DNA from: AP-15 sp963774345
Lineage (GTDB): Bacteria > Pseudomonadota > Alphaproteobacteria > ATCC43930 > CGMCC-115725
Assembly (NCBI GenBank): GCA_963774345.1
Contig: CAVZFB010000054.1
Location: 102,718-166,717 of the forward strand
Direction of reading: 5' to 3'
Length of the DNA stretch: 64,000 nt
Below, piece after piece: positions 18,845 through 28,391 of this stretch (position 1 is the first letter of the stretch; every line of letters begins with the position of its first letter). The position numbers and the translations under genes are program-made. Under the pieces are notes generated by a model. That model was not told the DNA's origin, made no database searches, and was given only the letters and a program-made list of their open reading frames with translations.

Positions 18845-20380
18845 GTGCATTCCGCTTTGCGCGTATTTGCCATCGCGGTGGCTATCGCCCTTGATCTGTT
18901 GTTGCTGCGGGCGACGGTGGCGCAGCAGCCCGCGGCGCCACCGCAGCCGGTCGCGGCGCAGGAGCCGGAACCGGCGAATCCGCCGGCGTTCAAACCGGAA
19001 CAGCTCGACCAACTTCTCGCGCCGATCGCGCTCTATCCCGATGAGCTGATCGCCCAGATCTTGACCGCCGCCACCTATCCGCTCGAGATCGTCATGGCGG
19101 CGCGCTGGGTCGCGGACCCGAAGAATGCGGCGCTGACGGGCGATGCACTCGCGAAAGCCCTAGAAGGGCAAAGCTGGGACGCCAGCGTCAAATCGTTGGT
19201 GCCGTTTCCCAGCGTCCTCAAGATGATGTCGGACAAGCTCGACTGGACGCAAAAGCTCGGTGACGCTTTTCTCGGCCAGGAGCAGGATTGCCTTGCCTCG
19301 GTGCAGCGCCTGCGGCGCAAGGCGCAAGCCGCAGGAACCCTGAAATCGACCCCGCAGCAGAAGGTGACGGTCCAAGCCCCTCCCCCGCCGCCGGCCCCAG
19401 CCACTGGAGGGCCGCCCGTCATGGCTCCTATCACAGAGGAACCGACCATCGCGATCGAGCCTGCCGATCCCGGGCAAGTCTATGTGCCTTACTACGATCC
19501 CGCTACGGCGTATGGGGCCTGGCCGTATCCGAACTATCAGCCCTATGCCTTTCCGCCGCCGGTGGGCTACGGCATAGTCGCCGGCTTGGCGACCGGTCTT
19601 GCCTTTGGCGCCGGGGTCGCCGTCACCAGCTCGCTGTGGGGCTGGGGGCGTCCCAATTGGGGCGGCGGCAGCATCTCGATCAACTCGAACCAATTCAACC
19701 GGATCAACCTCAACCGCAATGTGGTCACCGGCAATACCTGGCAGCACAACGCGGTGCACCGCCAGGGAGTCGCCTATCGGGACGCGGCGACCGGCCAGCG
19801 CTTTGGCCGGGGGACAACCGGCGCAGCTGCCCGGCGGGACTATCGCGGGTATGCGGGACAGGGTGCGGGCGCCGCGGCGGGCCGCGCCGGAGGCGTAGCG
19901 AATGCCGCAGCGGGCCGTACCGGGGGCTTGGCAAACGCCGCAGCGGCACGCCCTGCAGCGCAAAACCGTGTGGCGGCTGCTCGCCCCGCGGCCCAAAATC
20001 GTGTAGCCACGAACCGCCCCGCAGCGCAAAACCGTGTGGCGGCGGCGCACTCGGGCGGACAAGGTCTTGCGGCGCGTCCCGGAGGCCAGACGGGTCGTCA
20101 GGCTCTGGCGCAACACCCCAATATCGGCGCATCGCGCGGCGCCGGAGGTGGTGGCGGCTTCGCCGCCCAGCGCTCGGCCTTCAATCCGAGCAACGGCGCT
20201 CAGGCCCGTTCCTTTTCACAGCGCGGCGCGGCAAGCCGCCAGCAATTCGCGGGCCGGGCTCAGGGCGGCGGTCTTCAACGGGCCGGCGGTGGAGGCGGCT
20301 TTCACGGCGGAGGCGGCGGGGGCGGCTTTCACGGTGGTGGTGGCCGCGGCGGCGGGGGCGGGTTCCATGGCAGACGCTGA
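18845..20380 (+). CDS. DUF3300 domain-containing envelope protein with low-complexity tail
   Basis: The 511-residue protein starts at GTG 18845 with a signal peptide ending near TVAQQ, then a proline-rich linker, the DUF3300 domain (LLAPIALYPDELIAQIL, AARWVADP, LVPFPSVLKMMSDKLDWTQKLGDAF), and a PADPGQVYVPYYDP segment. The C-terminal 200 residues are low complexity: three RPAAQNRVA repeats, then glycine-rich GGGGGFHGG repeats. The function of DUF3300 is unknown; location is probably periplasm or cell surface. It is followed after 28 bases by a DUF2950 gene, a common pairing. Confidence 0.88.
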   Translation: MHSALRVFAIAVAIALDLLLLRATVAQQPAAPPQPVAAQEPEPANPPAFKPEQLDQLLAPIALYPDELIAQILTAATYPLEIVMAARWVADPKNAALTGDALAKALEGQSWDASVKSLVPFPSVLKMMSDKLDWTQKLGDAFLGQEQDCLASVQRLRRKAQAAGTLKSTPQQKVTVQAPPPPPAPATGGPPVMAPITEEPTIAIEPADPGQVYVPYYDPATAYGAWPYPNYQPYAFPPPVGYGIVAGLATGLAFGAGVAVTSSLWGWGRPNWGGGSISINSNQFNRINLNRNVVTGNTWQHNAVHRQGVAYRDAATGQRFGRGTTGAAARRDYRGYAGQGAGAAAGRAGGVANAAAGRTGGLANAAAARPAAQNRVAAARPAAQNRVATNRPAAQNRVAAAHSGGQGLAARPGGQTGRQALAQHPNIGASRGAGGGGGFAAQRSAFNPSNGAQARSFSQRGAASRQQFAGRAQGGGLQRAGGGGGFHGGGGGGGFHGGGGRGGGGGFHGRR

Positions 20381-20408
20381 CATCACCTCAAGCCGAAGAG
20401 GGGCCGCC

Positions 20409-21374
20409 ATGTTCACTATTCGGTTCGTCCCGCAGGCGCCGGCCGCTTTGATCGGGCTGATCCTGGCGCTGTTTTTTGCGATCGGCCAGGTGCAGCCGGT
20501 CCGCGCCGCGGCAGGCGCTCCGGCATCGGTTCACCAGCAGAGCTTCGCCTCGCCCGAGGACGCGCTGAAGGCCGTGCTTGCGGATTTGAAATCAGGCAAT
20601 CTTTCGGGACTGGCCAAGATTTTTGGACCTGACATCGAGCCAATTCTTCATTCGGGCGACCCGGTCGAGGACAAGAACGCTCGGGAGCGCTTCGTGGCTT
20701 CGGCCGACGAACGGCACCATTTCGACGGATCGGGCGATACCCTTACCCTGGTCATCGGCAAGGATGACTGGCCATTTCCGATCCCGTTGAAGAAAGTCGA
20801 CGGCCACTGGCGGTTCGACACCGCGGCGGGGCAGGAGGAGATCCTCAACCGGCGCATCGGCCAAAACGAGCTGTCGACGATCCAAACCATGCTTGCTTTT
20901 GTCGACGCCCAGCGCGATTTCGCCGATCTGCAGCGGCAGCAGAGTGGCACCGCGGAATACGCGCAGCACATCCTCAGCACTCCCGGCAAAAGGGACGGTC
21001 TCTACTGGCCGACGGCCGAGGGTGAGCCGCCGAGCCCGCTTGGCCCTTTGGTGGCGGAGGCGCGCGCCGCGGGTTATCGGCGTGGTACGAAAGAAGCCCC
21101 GACGCCCTATCACGGCTATTTCTTCAAGGTGCTGACTAGCCAAGGCCCAAGCGCGTCCGGTGGCGCCGCCGATTACATCGTCAACGGCCGGATGATCGGC
21201 GGCTTCGCCCTCGTCGCCTGGCCGGCGCGCTACGGCGATTCCGGCGTGATGACGTTCATCGTCAATCATCAGGGGACGGTGTACCAGAAGAACCTCGGGC
21301 CGCAGACCGCCGAACTCGCCCCGGCCATCAATACCTTCGATCCCGACCCGAGCTGGCAAAAAGCCCAGCCCTGA
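20409..21374 (+). CDS. DUF2950 domain-containing exported protein
   Basis: The 321-residue protein has an N-terminal hydrophobic signal (ALIGLILALFFAIGQV, cleavage near VRAAA) and a DUF2950 body with FASPEDALKAVLADLKSG, GKDDWPFPIPL, DGLYWP, YHGYFFKVLTSQGP and TFIVNHQGTVYQKNLG. The role is unknown. The start is ATG 20409, 28 bases after the DUF3300 stop, so the two are probably translated from one mRNA and act together in the envelope. Confidence 0.88.
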   Translation: MFTIRFVPQAPAALIGLILALFFAIGQVQPVRAAAGAPASVHQQSFASPEDALKAVLADLKSGNLSGLAKIFGPDIEPILHSGDPVEDKNARERFVASADERHHFDGSGDTLTLVIGKDDWPFPIPLKKVDGHWRFDTAAGQEEILNRRIGQNELSTIQTMLAFVDAQRDFADLQRQQSGTAEYAQHILSTPGKRDGLYWPTAEGEPPSPLGPLVAEARAAGYRRGTKEAPTPYHGYFFKVLTSQGPSASGGAADYIVNGRMIGGFALVAWPARYGDSGVMTFIVNHQGTVYQKNLGPQTAELAPAINTFDPDPSWQKAQP

Positions 21375-21450
21375 CCGCATGGCGTTCCTGTCTCCTCAGC
21401 CAAGCTGAACTAGAGATTCGTTTCCGTAACCGTCGTCTTGCTACCAACTC

Positions 21451-22254
21451 ATGATCCTCAGCCTTCTGCGAGAGTTGATCGACCTCGGTCTCGGCGTCTT
21501 CGGACTGGTCGTCTTTGCCGTGCTCGTATTGTCGGGTGAGATCGGTTTTCGGATCGGCCGTGGGCGAGCCCGCGCGGCGGCCTCGCCTGATAAGGAGAGC
21601 GCCGGCGTCTCGACAGTGACAACCGGCATGCTGGGACTGTTAGCGTTCACCTTGGCTCTGACTATCGGTTTGGCACAGGATCGGTTCGAGGCGCGGCGCC
21701 ACGCGACCCTCGACGAAGCCAACACGATCGGCACCGCCTGGCTCCGCACGCAGCTGGCCGGCGCGTCCGGGAAGCCGATCGCGGCACTGATCGAGGAGTA
21801 TGCCCGCGGTCGGCTCGACTATCTCGTTGCGGTCAACCCGAATACGGCCGATGAGGCGCTTGCGCGCACCAACGCCTTGCAGACCGCGATCTGGCAGCGC
21901 AGCTTGACGGTATTGGCGGGAATGCCGCCGACATTGGCTTCCGCGCTGATCGCCTCCCTCAACGATATGTTCGACGCCAGCCTGGTGCAGCGGTATGCGA
22001 TGCAAGGCCGTGCGCCGAGCGAGACGATGCTGATGTTGCTCGGTGGCGCCATGCTCACGGTCGGCGCACTCGGCTACCAGATGGGGCTTTCCGGTCGACG
22101 GCAGCTGATCCTGTCCCTGCTCCTGCTGCTGATGGTCAGCAGCGCCATGGCGCTGATCATCGATTTCAACCGGCCGCGTCTGGGCTTCACCCAGATCAAT
22201 CCGGCTCCGCTGATCTGGACGATCCAGGGCTTCGCCCCCACTCCGCCGCGGTGA
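21451..22254 (+). CDS. Bestrophin-like (DUF4239) membrane protein
   Basis: The 267-residue protein has two N-terminal hydrophobic helices, the latter containing TGMLGLLAFTLALTIGLAQDRFEARR, a cytoplasmic helical region beginning DEANTIGTAWLR, and two C-terminal helices. This layout and the FTLALT..F..RR pattern match DUF4239/bestrophin-like proteins, which are related to anion channels but uncharacterised in bacteria. A second family member is encoded at 39681-40472 on the other strand. Confidence 0.75.
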   Translation: MILSLLRELIDLGLGVFGLVVFAVLVLSGEIGFRIGRGRARAAASPDKESAGVSTVTTGMLGLLAFTLALTIGLAQDRFEARRHATLDEANTIGTAWLRTQLAGASGKPIAALIEEYARGRLDYLVAVNPNTADEALARTNALQTAIWQRSLTVLAGMPPTLASALIASLNDMFDASLVQRYAMQGRAPSETMLMLLGGAMLTVGALGYQMGLSGRRQLILSLLLLLMVSSAMALIIDFNRPRLGFTQINPAPLIWTIQGFAPTPPR

Positions 22255-22355
22255 GATAGCTCACGAATGACGCTTAGAGCGGGCGGGGCGGTTCACGCCG
22301 CGACCGTCCGGCGAAGGAACTTGGCGCGCCTCGGTGCATTTGCCACAATCACGTG

Positions 22356-23112
22356 ATGCCCGATGATCCCACCATCGCCGAACTCGCCCGGATGATCGAC
22401 AAAGCGCGCCGCGCAATCGTCTTTACCGGCGCCGGCATCAGCACCGAATCGGGCATTCCCGACTTCCGCAGCCCCGGCGGCATCTGGACGAAAATGGCGC
22501 CGATCGACTTCGCCGATTTTCTCGCCTCGGAGGAGGCGCGCCGTGAGACCTGGCGGCGGCGCTTTGCGATGGAGGAGACCTTTCGCGCCGCGGAGCCGAA
22601 CCGCGGCCATCGCGCGGTCGCCGAACTGGTCCGCCGCGGCACGGCTGCCGCGGTCATCACCCAGAACATCGACGGGCTGCACCAGGCCTCCGGCATCGCC
22701 GATGACCGAGTCATCGAATTGCACGGCAACACGACCTATGCCCATTGCCTGGATTGCGTACGGCGTTACGAACTGGCGGCGCTGCGTATTGCGTTCGAGC
22801 GCGACGAGACCATCCCGCTTTGCGACGCCTGTGGCGGCTTCGTCAAGACCGCGACGATCTCGTTCGGCCAGGCGATGCCGCCCGCGGCGATGCAGCGCGC
22901 GCAGAGCGAAACCCTGGCCGCCGATCTGTTCATCGTCGCCGGCTCCTCGCTCGTGGTTTATCCCGCCGCCGGCTTTCCCGGAATTGGCTCAACGCAACGG
23001 CGCAGCGCTGGTCATCGTCAATCGCGAGCCGACCGGGCTCGACGCCATCGCCGATCTCGTGCTCCGCCGCGCCATCGGCGAAACCCTCGGCGCCGCAATC
23101 GGCGTCGCCTAA
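22356..23112 (+). CDS. cobB: NAD-dependent protein deacylase, sirtuin (frameshifted near the C-terminus)
   Basis: The SIR2 signatures are all present: FTGAGISTESGIPDFRSPGG, TQNIDGLHQ, the general base ELHGN, and a zinc site CLDC...CDAC. It removes acyl groups from lysines using NAD+. One extra T near 22976 in GGCTTTCCCGGAATTG shifts the frame. Downstream the sequence continues PELAQRNGAALVIVNREPTGLD to TAA at 23112, giving about 251 residues. The ATG at 22356 is chosen over GTG 22353. It precedes an SDR gene by 22 bases. Confidence 0.9.
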
Positions 23113-23134
23113 GCTGATTCTGGGAGGAAGGCCT

Positions 23135-23887
23135 ATGAGACTCGAAGGCAAGGTTGCTCTGATCACCGGGGCCGCGTCCGGCATGGGCGCCAGCATGGCC
23201 CGGATCTTCGCCGGCGAAGGCGCCAAGGTCGTCGCCGCCGATATGCTCGAAGACGAAGGGAAGCGGGTCGTCGCCGACATCACCAAAGCCAATGGCGCGG
23301 CGATGTTCCGCCGGCTCGATGTCAGCAGCGATGCCGAATGGAAGGCGACAGTTGAGGCTACCCTCGCCGAATACGGCAAGCTCGACATTCTGGTCAACGA
23401 CGCCGGCTTGAGCGGCAGCGCGGTCGCGGATTTGTTCGATACCGCGGCCTGGGATCGACTGATGGCGGTCAACGCGCGCGGCGTCTTTCTCGGCATGAAA
23501 TTCGCGATTCCCTTGATGAAGGCGCAGGGCGGCGGCTCGATCGTCAACATCTCGTCGATCTCCGGCATCACCGGTCAGCACGGCGTCCATGTCGCCTACA
23601 ACGCCTCGAAGGGCGCGGTCCGTACCCTGACCAAGGCTGCGGCGGTGCAGCACGGCGCCGACAACATCCGGGTCAATTCGGTGCATCCGGGGTTGATGCC
23701 GCCGATGCGCTCGTCAGGGCGCACCGCCGACCCCGAGGTTCGCGCGAAAATGCTGCGGCAGGTGCCGATGGGCCGTGCCGGGCGGGTCGAGGAGGTCGCC
23801 AACGCCGTCCTCTTTCTCGCCTCGGACGAAGCCTCCTACATCACCGGCGCCGAGCTCTGGGTCGACGGCGGCTATCTCGCCACCTAG
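23135..23887 (+). CDS. Short-chain dehydrogenase/reductase
   Basis: The 250-residue classical SDR has TGAASGMG for NAD(P), VNDAG (instead of NNAG), SSISG with catalytic Ser, YNASK with catalytic Tyr and Lys, and YITGAELWVDGGY. It resembles cyclopentanol and 3-alpha/20-beta-hydroxysteroid-type dehydrogenases. Substrate unknown. A GGGAGGAAGG ribosome site lies before ATG 23135. Same direction as the sirtuin gene. Confidence 0.92.
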   Translation: MRLEGKVALITGAASGMGASMARIFAGEGAKVVAADMLEDEGKRVVADITKANGAAMFRRLDVSSDAEWKATVEATLAEYGKLDILVNDAGLSGSAVADLFDTAAWDRLMAVNARGVFLGMKFAIPLMKAQGGGSIVNISSISGITGQHGVHVAYNASKGAVRTLTKAAAVQHGADNIRVNSVHPGLMPPMRSSGRTADPEVRAKMLRQVPMGRAGRVEEVANAVLFLASDEASYITGAELWVDGGYLAT

Positions 23888-23917
23888 CGGACGCAAAGCT
23901 GCTCGCTGACCGCGGCA

Positions 23918-24502
23918 TCAAGCCAGCCCGGTGGCCTGGCGGAAACGGTTCTTCAGATAGACGCCGTCGCGCGGCGGCAGAATACGGGGCGGCTCGTCGG
24001 TGCGGATCGCGACGCGGGCGAACAGGGTCGTCGCAGCCTTTTTGATCCGGCCGGCGAAGTCGCGCAGCCCCAACTCGTCGCTGATGTCAAAAGTCTCCTT
24101 GATGCCGCAGGCGCGGGCGACGCCGATCAGTTCGACTGCCGCATCGGTGTGGCTCGCCTGCATGCCGGTCTCGCCGTAATGGCCGTTGTCGAAGACCGCG
24201 ATCGCCAGGTTCGGCGGGCGCTGCACGCCGATGGTTGCAAGCGCCCCCAGCCCCATCAGCATTTCGCCGTCGCCGGTGACCACGAGGATGCGACGGTCCG
24301 GCTGCGCCAGGGCGAGGCCGAGGCCGACCATCGCGGCCGCCCCCATCGCCCCCCACAGATAGAAATTATGCGCGTCATCGCCGACCGAGGCGGCGTCCCA
24401 GCTGGTCGAGCCGAGCCCGGTCACCAGCAGCAGATCGCCGCGCTCTTCGAGCAAGGCGCGGATCGCGTCGCGGCGGTCGAGGCGGCGGTCGTTGCCGATC
24501 AT
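23918..24502 (-). CDS. TPP-dependent 2-oxoacid decarboxylase, beta (TPP-binding) subunit
   Basis: The 194-residue protein carries the thiamine diphosphate motif GDGEMLMGLGAL...NGHYGETG and a GAMGAAAMVGLGLALAQPDRR helix, matching the C-terminal half of phosphonopyruvate and sulfopyruvate decarboxylases. The start ATG at 24502 overlaps the stop of the upstream alpha-subunit gene in an ATGA, so the pair is translationally coupled. The two subunits together would decarboxylate sulfopyruvate, phosphonopyruvate or a similar acid; no ComA-D or PhnX-type neighbour decides between them. Confidence 0.82.
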   Translation of the reverse strand: MIGNDRRLDRRDAIRALLEERGDLLLVTGLGSTSWDAASVGDDAHNFYLWGAMGAAAMVGLGLALAQPDRRILVVTGDGEMLMGLGALATIGVQRPPNLAIAVFDNGHYGETGMQASHTDAAVELIGVARACGIKETFDISDELGLRDFAGRIKKAATTLFARVAIRTDEPPRILPPRDGVYLKNRFRQATGLA

Positions 24503-25062
24503 TTGACCCACCGTTTGACGCCGATCAGCCTCTGCGACAGCAGCACTGCAGTCGCAAGATCGCCGTTGTAAGCAATGTCGAGCGCGGCAGCGACCGTCTC
24601 GGCGGCGTCTTCGGCCCGCTCGGCGCGATAGACCAGCACATCCATCAGCTCTAGTGCTGCCTGGGTCTTGGTTCCCATCGGCACCTGCCACGGGTTGAAC
24701 TCGGCCCACTCGCCGCGCATCGTCACCAGCATGACCAGCGGGAACCGGCAGTTCTTGGTCAGTGACAGCATGTTGACGCAATTGCCGACGCCACTTGATT
24801 GCATCAGCAATGCCGCACGCTCGCCGCCAAGCCAGGCGCCGGCAGCCAATGCCACGCCCTCTTCCTCGCTGGTCAGCGGCACCGCGCGGATGTCGCGATC
24901 ATCGCGGCACAGCTCGATCAGCCGCGCATGTCCGGCATCCGGCACATAGCCTACCTGCCGGATCTCCGCCGCCTTCAGCGCCGCGAAGATTTCGTCGCGC
25001 CAATCCGGCGCTTCCACCGCTGCTGGTTCGCTCAATTTCCGACCTCTCTCGCCAAGACGCAT
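24499..25062 (-). CDS. TPP-dependent 2-oxoacid decarboxylase, alpha (Pyr) subunit
   Basis: The 187-residue protein matches the N-terminal pyrimidine-binding half of sulfopyruvate/phosphonopyruvate decarboxylases: VGYVPDAGH, the conserved glutamate in LTSEEEGVALAAGAWL and LMQSSGVGNCVNML. The active site is completed by the beta subunit encoded immediately downstream with a 4-base overlap. Cytoplasmic. Start at 25062 gives a short N-terminal extension; an internal start is possible. Confidence 0.82.
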   Translation of the reverse strand: MRLGERGRKLSEPAAVEAPDWRDEIFAALKAAEIRQVGYVPDAGHARLIELCRDDRDIRAVPLTSEEEGVALAAGAWLGGERAALLMQSSGVGNCVNMLSLTKNCRFPLVMLVTMRGEWAEFNPWQVPMGTKTQAALELMDVLVYRAERAEDAAETVAAALDIAYNGDLATAVLLSQRLIGVKRWVK

Positions 25063-25252
25063 CTTAGCACCGACCGGCGCCCGGGATCGAAATGATCAAA
25101 GGCGTGTTTGCACCACATAGGCGCGATCGCCAAACGGTAGAGATGCCAGATCGTTAGCCGTCAGCGCCCGTACTTTGCGGGCTCGTGATCGACCTCGGGT
25201 CGTGGGTCAAGCCCGCTGACGACAGCCATTAAACTTTAATAGGAGGTAAGTG

Positions 25253-25594
25253 ATGAAAGTGATTGGTGCGCTCGTGCTCGTTTCGGGCCTTTCGAGCCTT
25301 GCCGCGTGCAGTCCTAACCCGGTAGCGAATACGACTACGGGCGGCCTGGGAGGAGCTGCAACCGGTGCTGCTATTGGATGTGTGGCAACGATACCCATCG
25401 GCTGCGCTCCCGGTGCCGCGGTCGGGGCGGCAATCGGCGGCGGCGTAGGCGCTGCCGGCGGGCTCGCCTCGACAACGCCTCCTCCGCCGCCCGCGCAGGC
25501 TTACGCGCCGCCTCCGCCGCCCCCACCGCCCACTGCGCCGCCTCCTCCGGCATACGTGCCCGCGCAGCCTTACGGTCCGGCACCGGGTGGCTGA
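25253..25594 (+). CDS. Small glycine-zipper, proline-rich lipoprotein
   Basis: The 113-residue protein has a lipoprotein signal with lipobox SLAAC. It is followed by a Gly/Ala-rich zipper (GGLGGAATGAAIG, GAAVGAAIGGGVGAAGG) that can insert in or pack against a membrane, and a Pro-rich tail (PPPPPPPPTAPPPP). A perfect AGGAGG lies before ATG 25253, with a GTG codon at 25250 as alternative. Such outer-membrane glycine-zipper lipoproteins are common in Alphaproteobacteria; role unknown. Confidence 0.85.
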   Translation: MKVIGALVLVSGLSSLAACSPNPVANTTTGGLGGAATGAAIGCVATIPIGCAPGAAVGAAIGGGVGAAGGLASTTPPPPPAQAYAPPPPPPPPTAPPPPAYVPAQPYGPAPGG

Positions 25595-25637
25595 GGCCGC
25601 TGAGGCAAGGGAAGCGCGCTTCCCCCGATTGCCTGAA

Positions 25638-25664
25638 GAGCCTCCGTCCGCGCGACGGGGGCTC
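25638..25664 (+). terminator. Rho-independent-like terminator after the lipoprotein gene
   Basis: GAGCCTCCGTC at 25638-25648 pairs with GACGGGGGCTC at 25654-25664 around a 5-base loop, with one G-T type mismatch. It is followed by TCCGTTT. It lies 44 bases past the lipoprotein stop and could also serve the convergent DUF1501 gene. Confidence 0.65.
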
Positions 25665-25725
25665 TCCGTTTCCGGGAGGCCTTAGGGCGAACCTCGAGAA
25701 AACCGGGGCTGTCGTGCAAAGGCGG

Positions 25726-26977
25726 TCAGGCGACGAGCCCCGGCGTCGGCGGCACGCCGTCGCTGTCGGGGAACACCTGGGCGGAGAGGGCGGGCTCGCT
25801 GACGCCGAGGTGGTCCTTGAGAAGCCCCTTCAGCACGGCGCGCAAATCGGTCGTCGGCCTCAGATCACGGCGCTCGTAGAGATCAGCGTCTTTGAGGCCC
25901 GGCCAATCGGCGACGATGCGGCCGCCCTTCACACGCGCCGCCGGCGAGCAGGGCGACTGTTGCGGTCCCGTGGTCGGTGCCGCCATCGCCGTTCATGTGC
26001 GCGGTGCGACCGAACTCGGTGATCGCGATAACGATCGTTTCGCGCCAAGCATCGCCCATATTGGCCGCAATCGCCGCCATCGCGTCGTCGAGCGCGGCTA
26101 ACAGGGCGGTGAGCCGGCCCTTGACTGGGCCTTCGTTGACATGGGTGTCCCAGCCGTCGAAGACGATCGCGCCGACACGCGGCCCGTCCGGTCGGGCGAG
26201 GAACTTCGCCGCCGTGCCCGCGGCCTCAGCGAAATAGGCGCGCACCCCGGCAATACCACCCGGCTGGATGAGGGGGCTGCCACTTGGCGGCGCCTGTTCG
26301 ATGCCGCCGGCATGGGCAATCGCGGCGATCCCGATCCGCTCCTCGAGCGCCTTCGCGAGGACCGGGTCGCTATGGCGGTAGAGATCGAGCAGCCGCAAGG
26401 TCGTCTCGTCGCTGACCGGTGGCAGCCGCGGCGGCTCCCACGACAGCACCGGCGCGGGGCCGCGCATGATCAGCGGTGTTACCGGCCCGATAACAAGGGC
26501 CTGGTTCGCGTGTGGATCGGCCGATTTCTCCGGCTCCAATGATGCGAGGGCACGGTTGAGCCAGCCGGTATCCAAGGCCCCCGGCTTGGTGGCCCCGGTC
26601 TGCAATACGTCCTGCCCATCGAAATGCGAGCGGTCGCGATAGGGCGTCGCCACCGCATGCACAATTATCGCGTGCCCGTGACGATAGAACTCATGCAGGC
26701 TTGGCATCGCCGGGTTAAGCGCGAACAGGTTGTCCAGCCGCAAACCCCGCGACGGCTCGTCTAAAGTAAGGGCGTCCTCACCGCGCAATTCTCGCCATTG
26801 CGGATCGCCCACCGGCGCTACGATGGCAAGGCCATCGAGCGCACCGCGCAACACGATCGTAAGCAACCGTGGGTCGCGGCCTTCCGCACGCGCGATGCGC
26901 GGAAACTTGGACCAGGCGAATAGAACCCCGGAGCCAACCAGCAGCGCGCGACGGCTTGGAGCAAGAAATGGTGGCAT
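25726..26977 (-). CDS. DUF1501 domain-containing Tat-exported protein (frameshifted)
   Basis: The N-terminus SRRALLVGSGVLFAW is a twin-arginine-type signal. The body has LRGALDGLAIVAPVGD, DRSHFDGQDVLQTGA, GAIVFDGWDTHVNEG and ITEFGRTAHMNGDGGTDHGTA, hallmarks of DUF1501 proteins, which are alkaline-phosphatase-superfamily-like and of unknown function. A shift near 25940 separates the body from the C-terminal RVKGGRIVADWPGLKDADLYERRDL segment that ends at 25726. Total about 416 residues. It starts 7 bases after the DUF1800 gene, the usual partner. Confidence 0.88.
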
Positions 26978-26984
26978 CGTCAGG

Positions 26985-28391
26985 TCACCGGCGGAGGAAT
27001 TCGGGAGCCATCAGCGCGAAGGTCAGCGCTTGCGGCCGACTTTCAGCCCGCGCGATCGCCTGGCGCGTCTCGGCCGAGGCAAGCGGACCGAGTGCCGCAT
27101 CCATGACCGCCGCGGGATCGAGGGACGGCCCGAGGCGCTGGGCAAACGTGTTGGCGATCTCGAGACGTTCCGCTAGGCCGTCGAGCCAGGAAGCATTGTC
27201 GTCGGGAAAGCCTTTGGGCGCGGGCGGTCGCCACAGCGGCTCCCCGAGCAGCGCCTCAGCCCCAACGAAGCGGCGAATGTCGCCTGCTTGCCCGGTGGCG
27301 CGCAACGCCGCGACCAGCCATTCGCCTGGGCGCTTCAGCTTGGCGCGCTGCGGCACCCAGGCTTCGGGGGCCGCGATCAGCGCTCTCGCGACTTCTTTGA
27401 GATCACCGTCGGTGTCGCGAAAGCATCGCGCGAGGCGGTCGATCAGTCCCGCCGGCGGGTTATCGGTCACGAAATGGGTCGCCAGCTTTATCGCGATGTG
27501 CGTCGCGGTGGCGGGATGGCGCGCCAAGTCGGCAAGTACCGCACGCCCTTGCGCGACGCCGTTGTCGGGGTAGGTCTTGCCGAGCACCGTCTCCGCGCCT
27601 GGCTCGTGCGCCCGGGGGATGTACACAAACCGGCCGCCGATGTCGGGGTCGCTGACGGGATTGCGGAGGGTCCATCCGGTCAGCGCCTTGGCGAAACTGA
27701 TCACGTCGGCTTGCGTATAGCCGGTGCGCACGCCGAGGGTGTGCAACTCCAGGATCTCGCGCGCGAAATTCTCGTTGAGGCCCTTACCGCGATTGATGCC
27801 GGCGACCGAGTCGGGACCGATCGACAGGGCATTGTTCAGATAAATCAGCATCGCCGGGTGGCTCTCCGCGGCGAGCAGCATGTCGACGAACCGGCCCAGC
27901 ACATGAGGGCGGATCGCCTCGCGCTCGTAGCCTCCGGCCATTACCGAGGTGTCGATGCTGACGCAGAAATGGTTCGACCAGAACCATACGAGCCGCTCGA
28001 CGAAGCCGATCTCGGCCCCACGCGCTGCGTCGATCCGAGCCTTGGCCTCAGCGAGAAAGTTCTGGCGTGGCAGCGGTTCCTGGTCGGGCTCGCCGGGCGT
28101 CGATTTCTCGGCCTTATCACTCACGGGTTCCATACCCGGGTTATTCGCCCCGGCGGGACGCGCCGCGAGCTTCGCCTGCGCCGCACGCGCAGCTCGGAAT
28201 TCGAATACCGCGCGAAACGCGGCGTCGCTGCTCAACAGCCCGGGATCAACGATCTGCCCGGCGTTCGGCCGGTCGAGTTCGGCCGCGAGCGCTCCCTGCG
28301 GGTCGGAGGCGATCAGCGCAATCGTCTCGGCGCGCGGGCCGAACCCGAACCGATGCAGTGCTAGAGCCGCCTTGTCCGCATCCCGCATCAT
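26985..28391 (-). CDS. DUF1800 domain-containing protein
   Basis: The 468-residue intact protein has the family hallmarks LHRFGFGPR near the N-terminus, FWSNHFCVS, the diagnostic NENFAREILELHTLG, VISFAKALTGWT and KLATHFVTDNPP. DUF1800 proteins almost always accompany DUF1501 proteins and are thought to act outside the cytoplasm, but no activity is established. Two methionines open the frame, at 28391 and 28388. The roughly 190-base gap to cysK must carry divergent promoters. Confidence 0.93.
   Translation of the reverse strand: MMRDADKAALALHRFGFGPRAETIALIASDPQGALAAELDRPNAGQIVDPGLLSSDAAFRAVFEFRAARAAQAKLAARPAGANNPGMEPVSDKAEKSTPGEPDQEPLPRQNFLAEAKARIDAARGAEIGFVERLVWFWSNHFCVSIDTSVMAGGYEREAIRPHVLGRFVDMLLAAESHPAMLIYLNNALSIGPDSVAGINRGKGLNENFAREILELHTLGVRTGYTQADVISFAKALTGWTLRNPVSDPDIGGRFVYIPRAHEPGAETVLGKTYPDNGVAQGRAVLADLARHPATATHIAIKLATHFVTDNPPAGLIDRLARCFRDTDGDLKEVARALIAAPEAWVPQRAKLKRPGEWLVAALRATGQAGDIRRFVGAEALLGEPLWRPPAPKGFPDDNASWLDGLAERLEIANTFAQRLGPSLDPAAVMDAALGPLASAETRQAIARAESRPQALTFALMAPEFLRR

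Noticed and set aside
19160..20116. Long minus-strand frame opposite the DUF3300 gene
   Set aside because: Created by the repeated GC-rich low-complexity codons of the sense gene; no recognisable protein features.
25607..26022. Plus-strand open frame after the lipoprotein gene
   Set aside because: Mostly antisense to the DUF1501 gene, with Arg-rich shadow composition.
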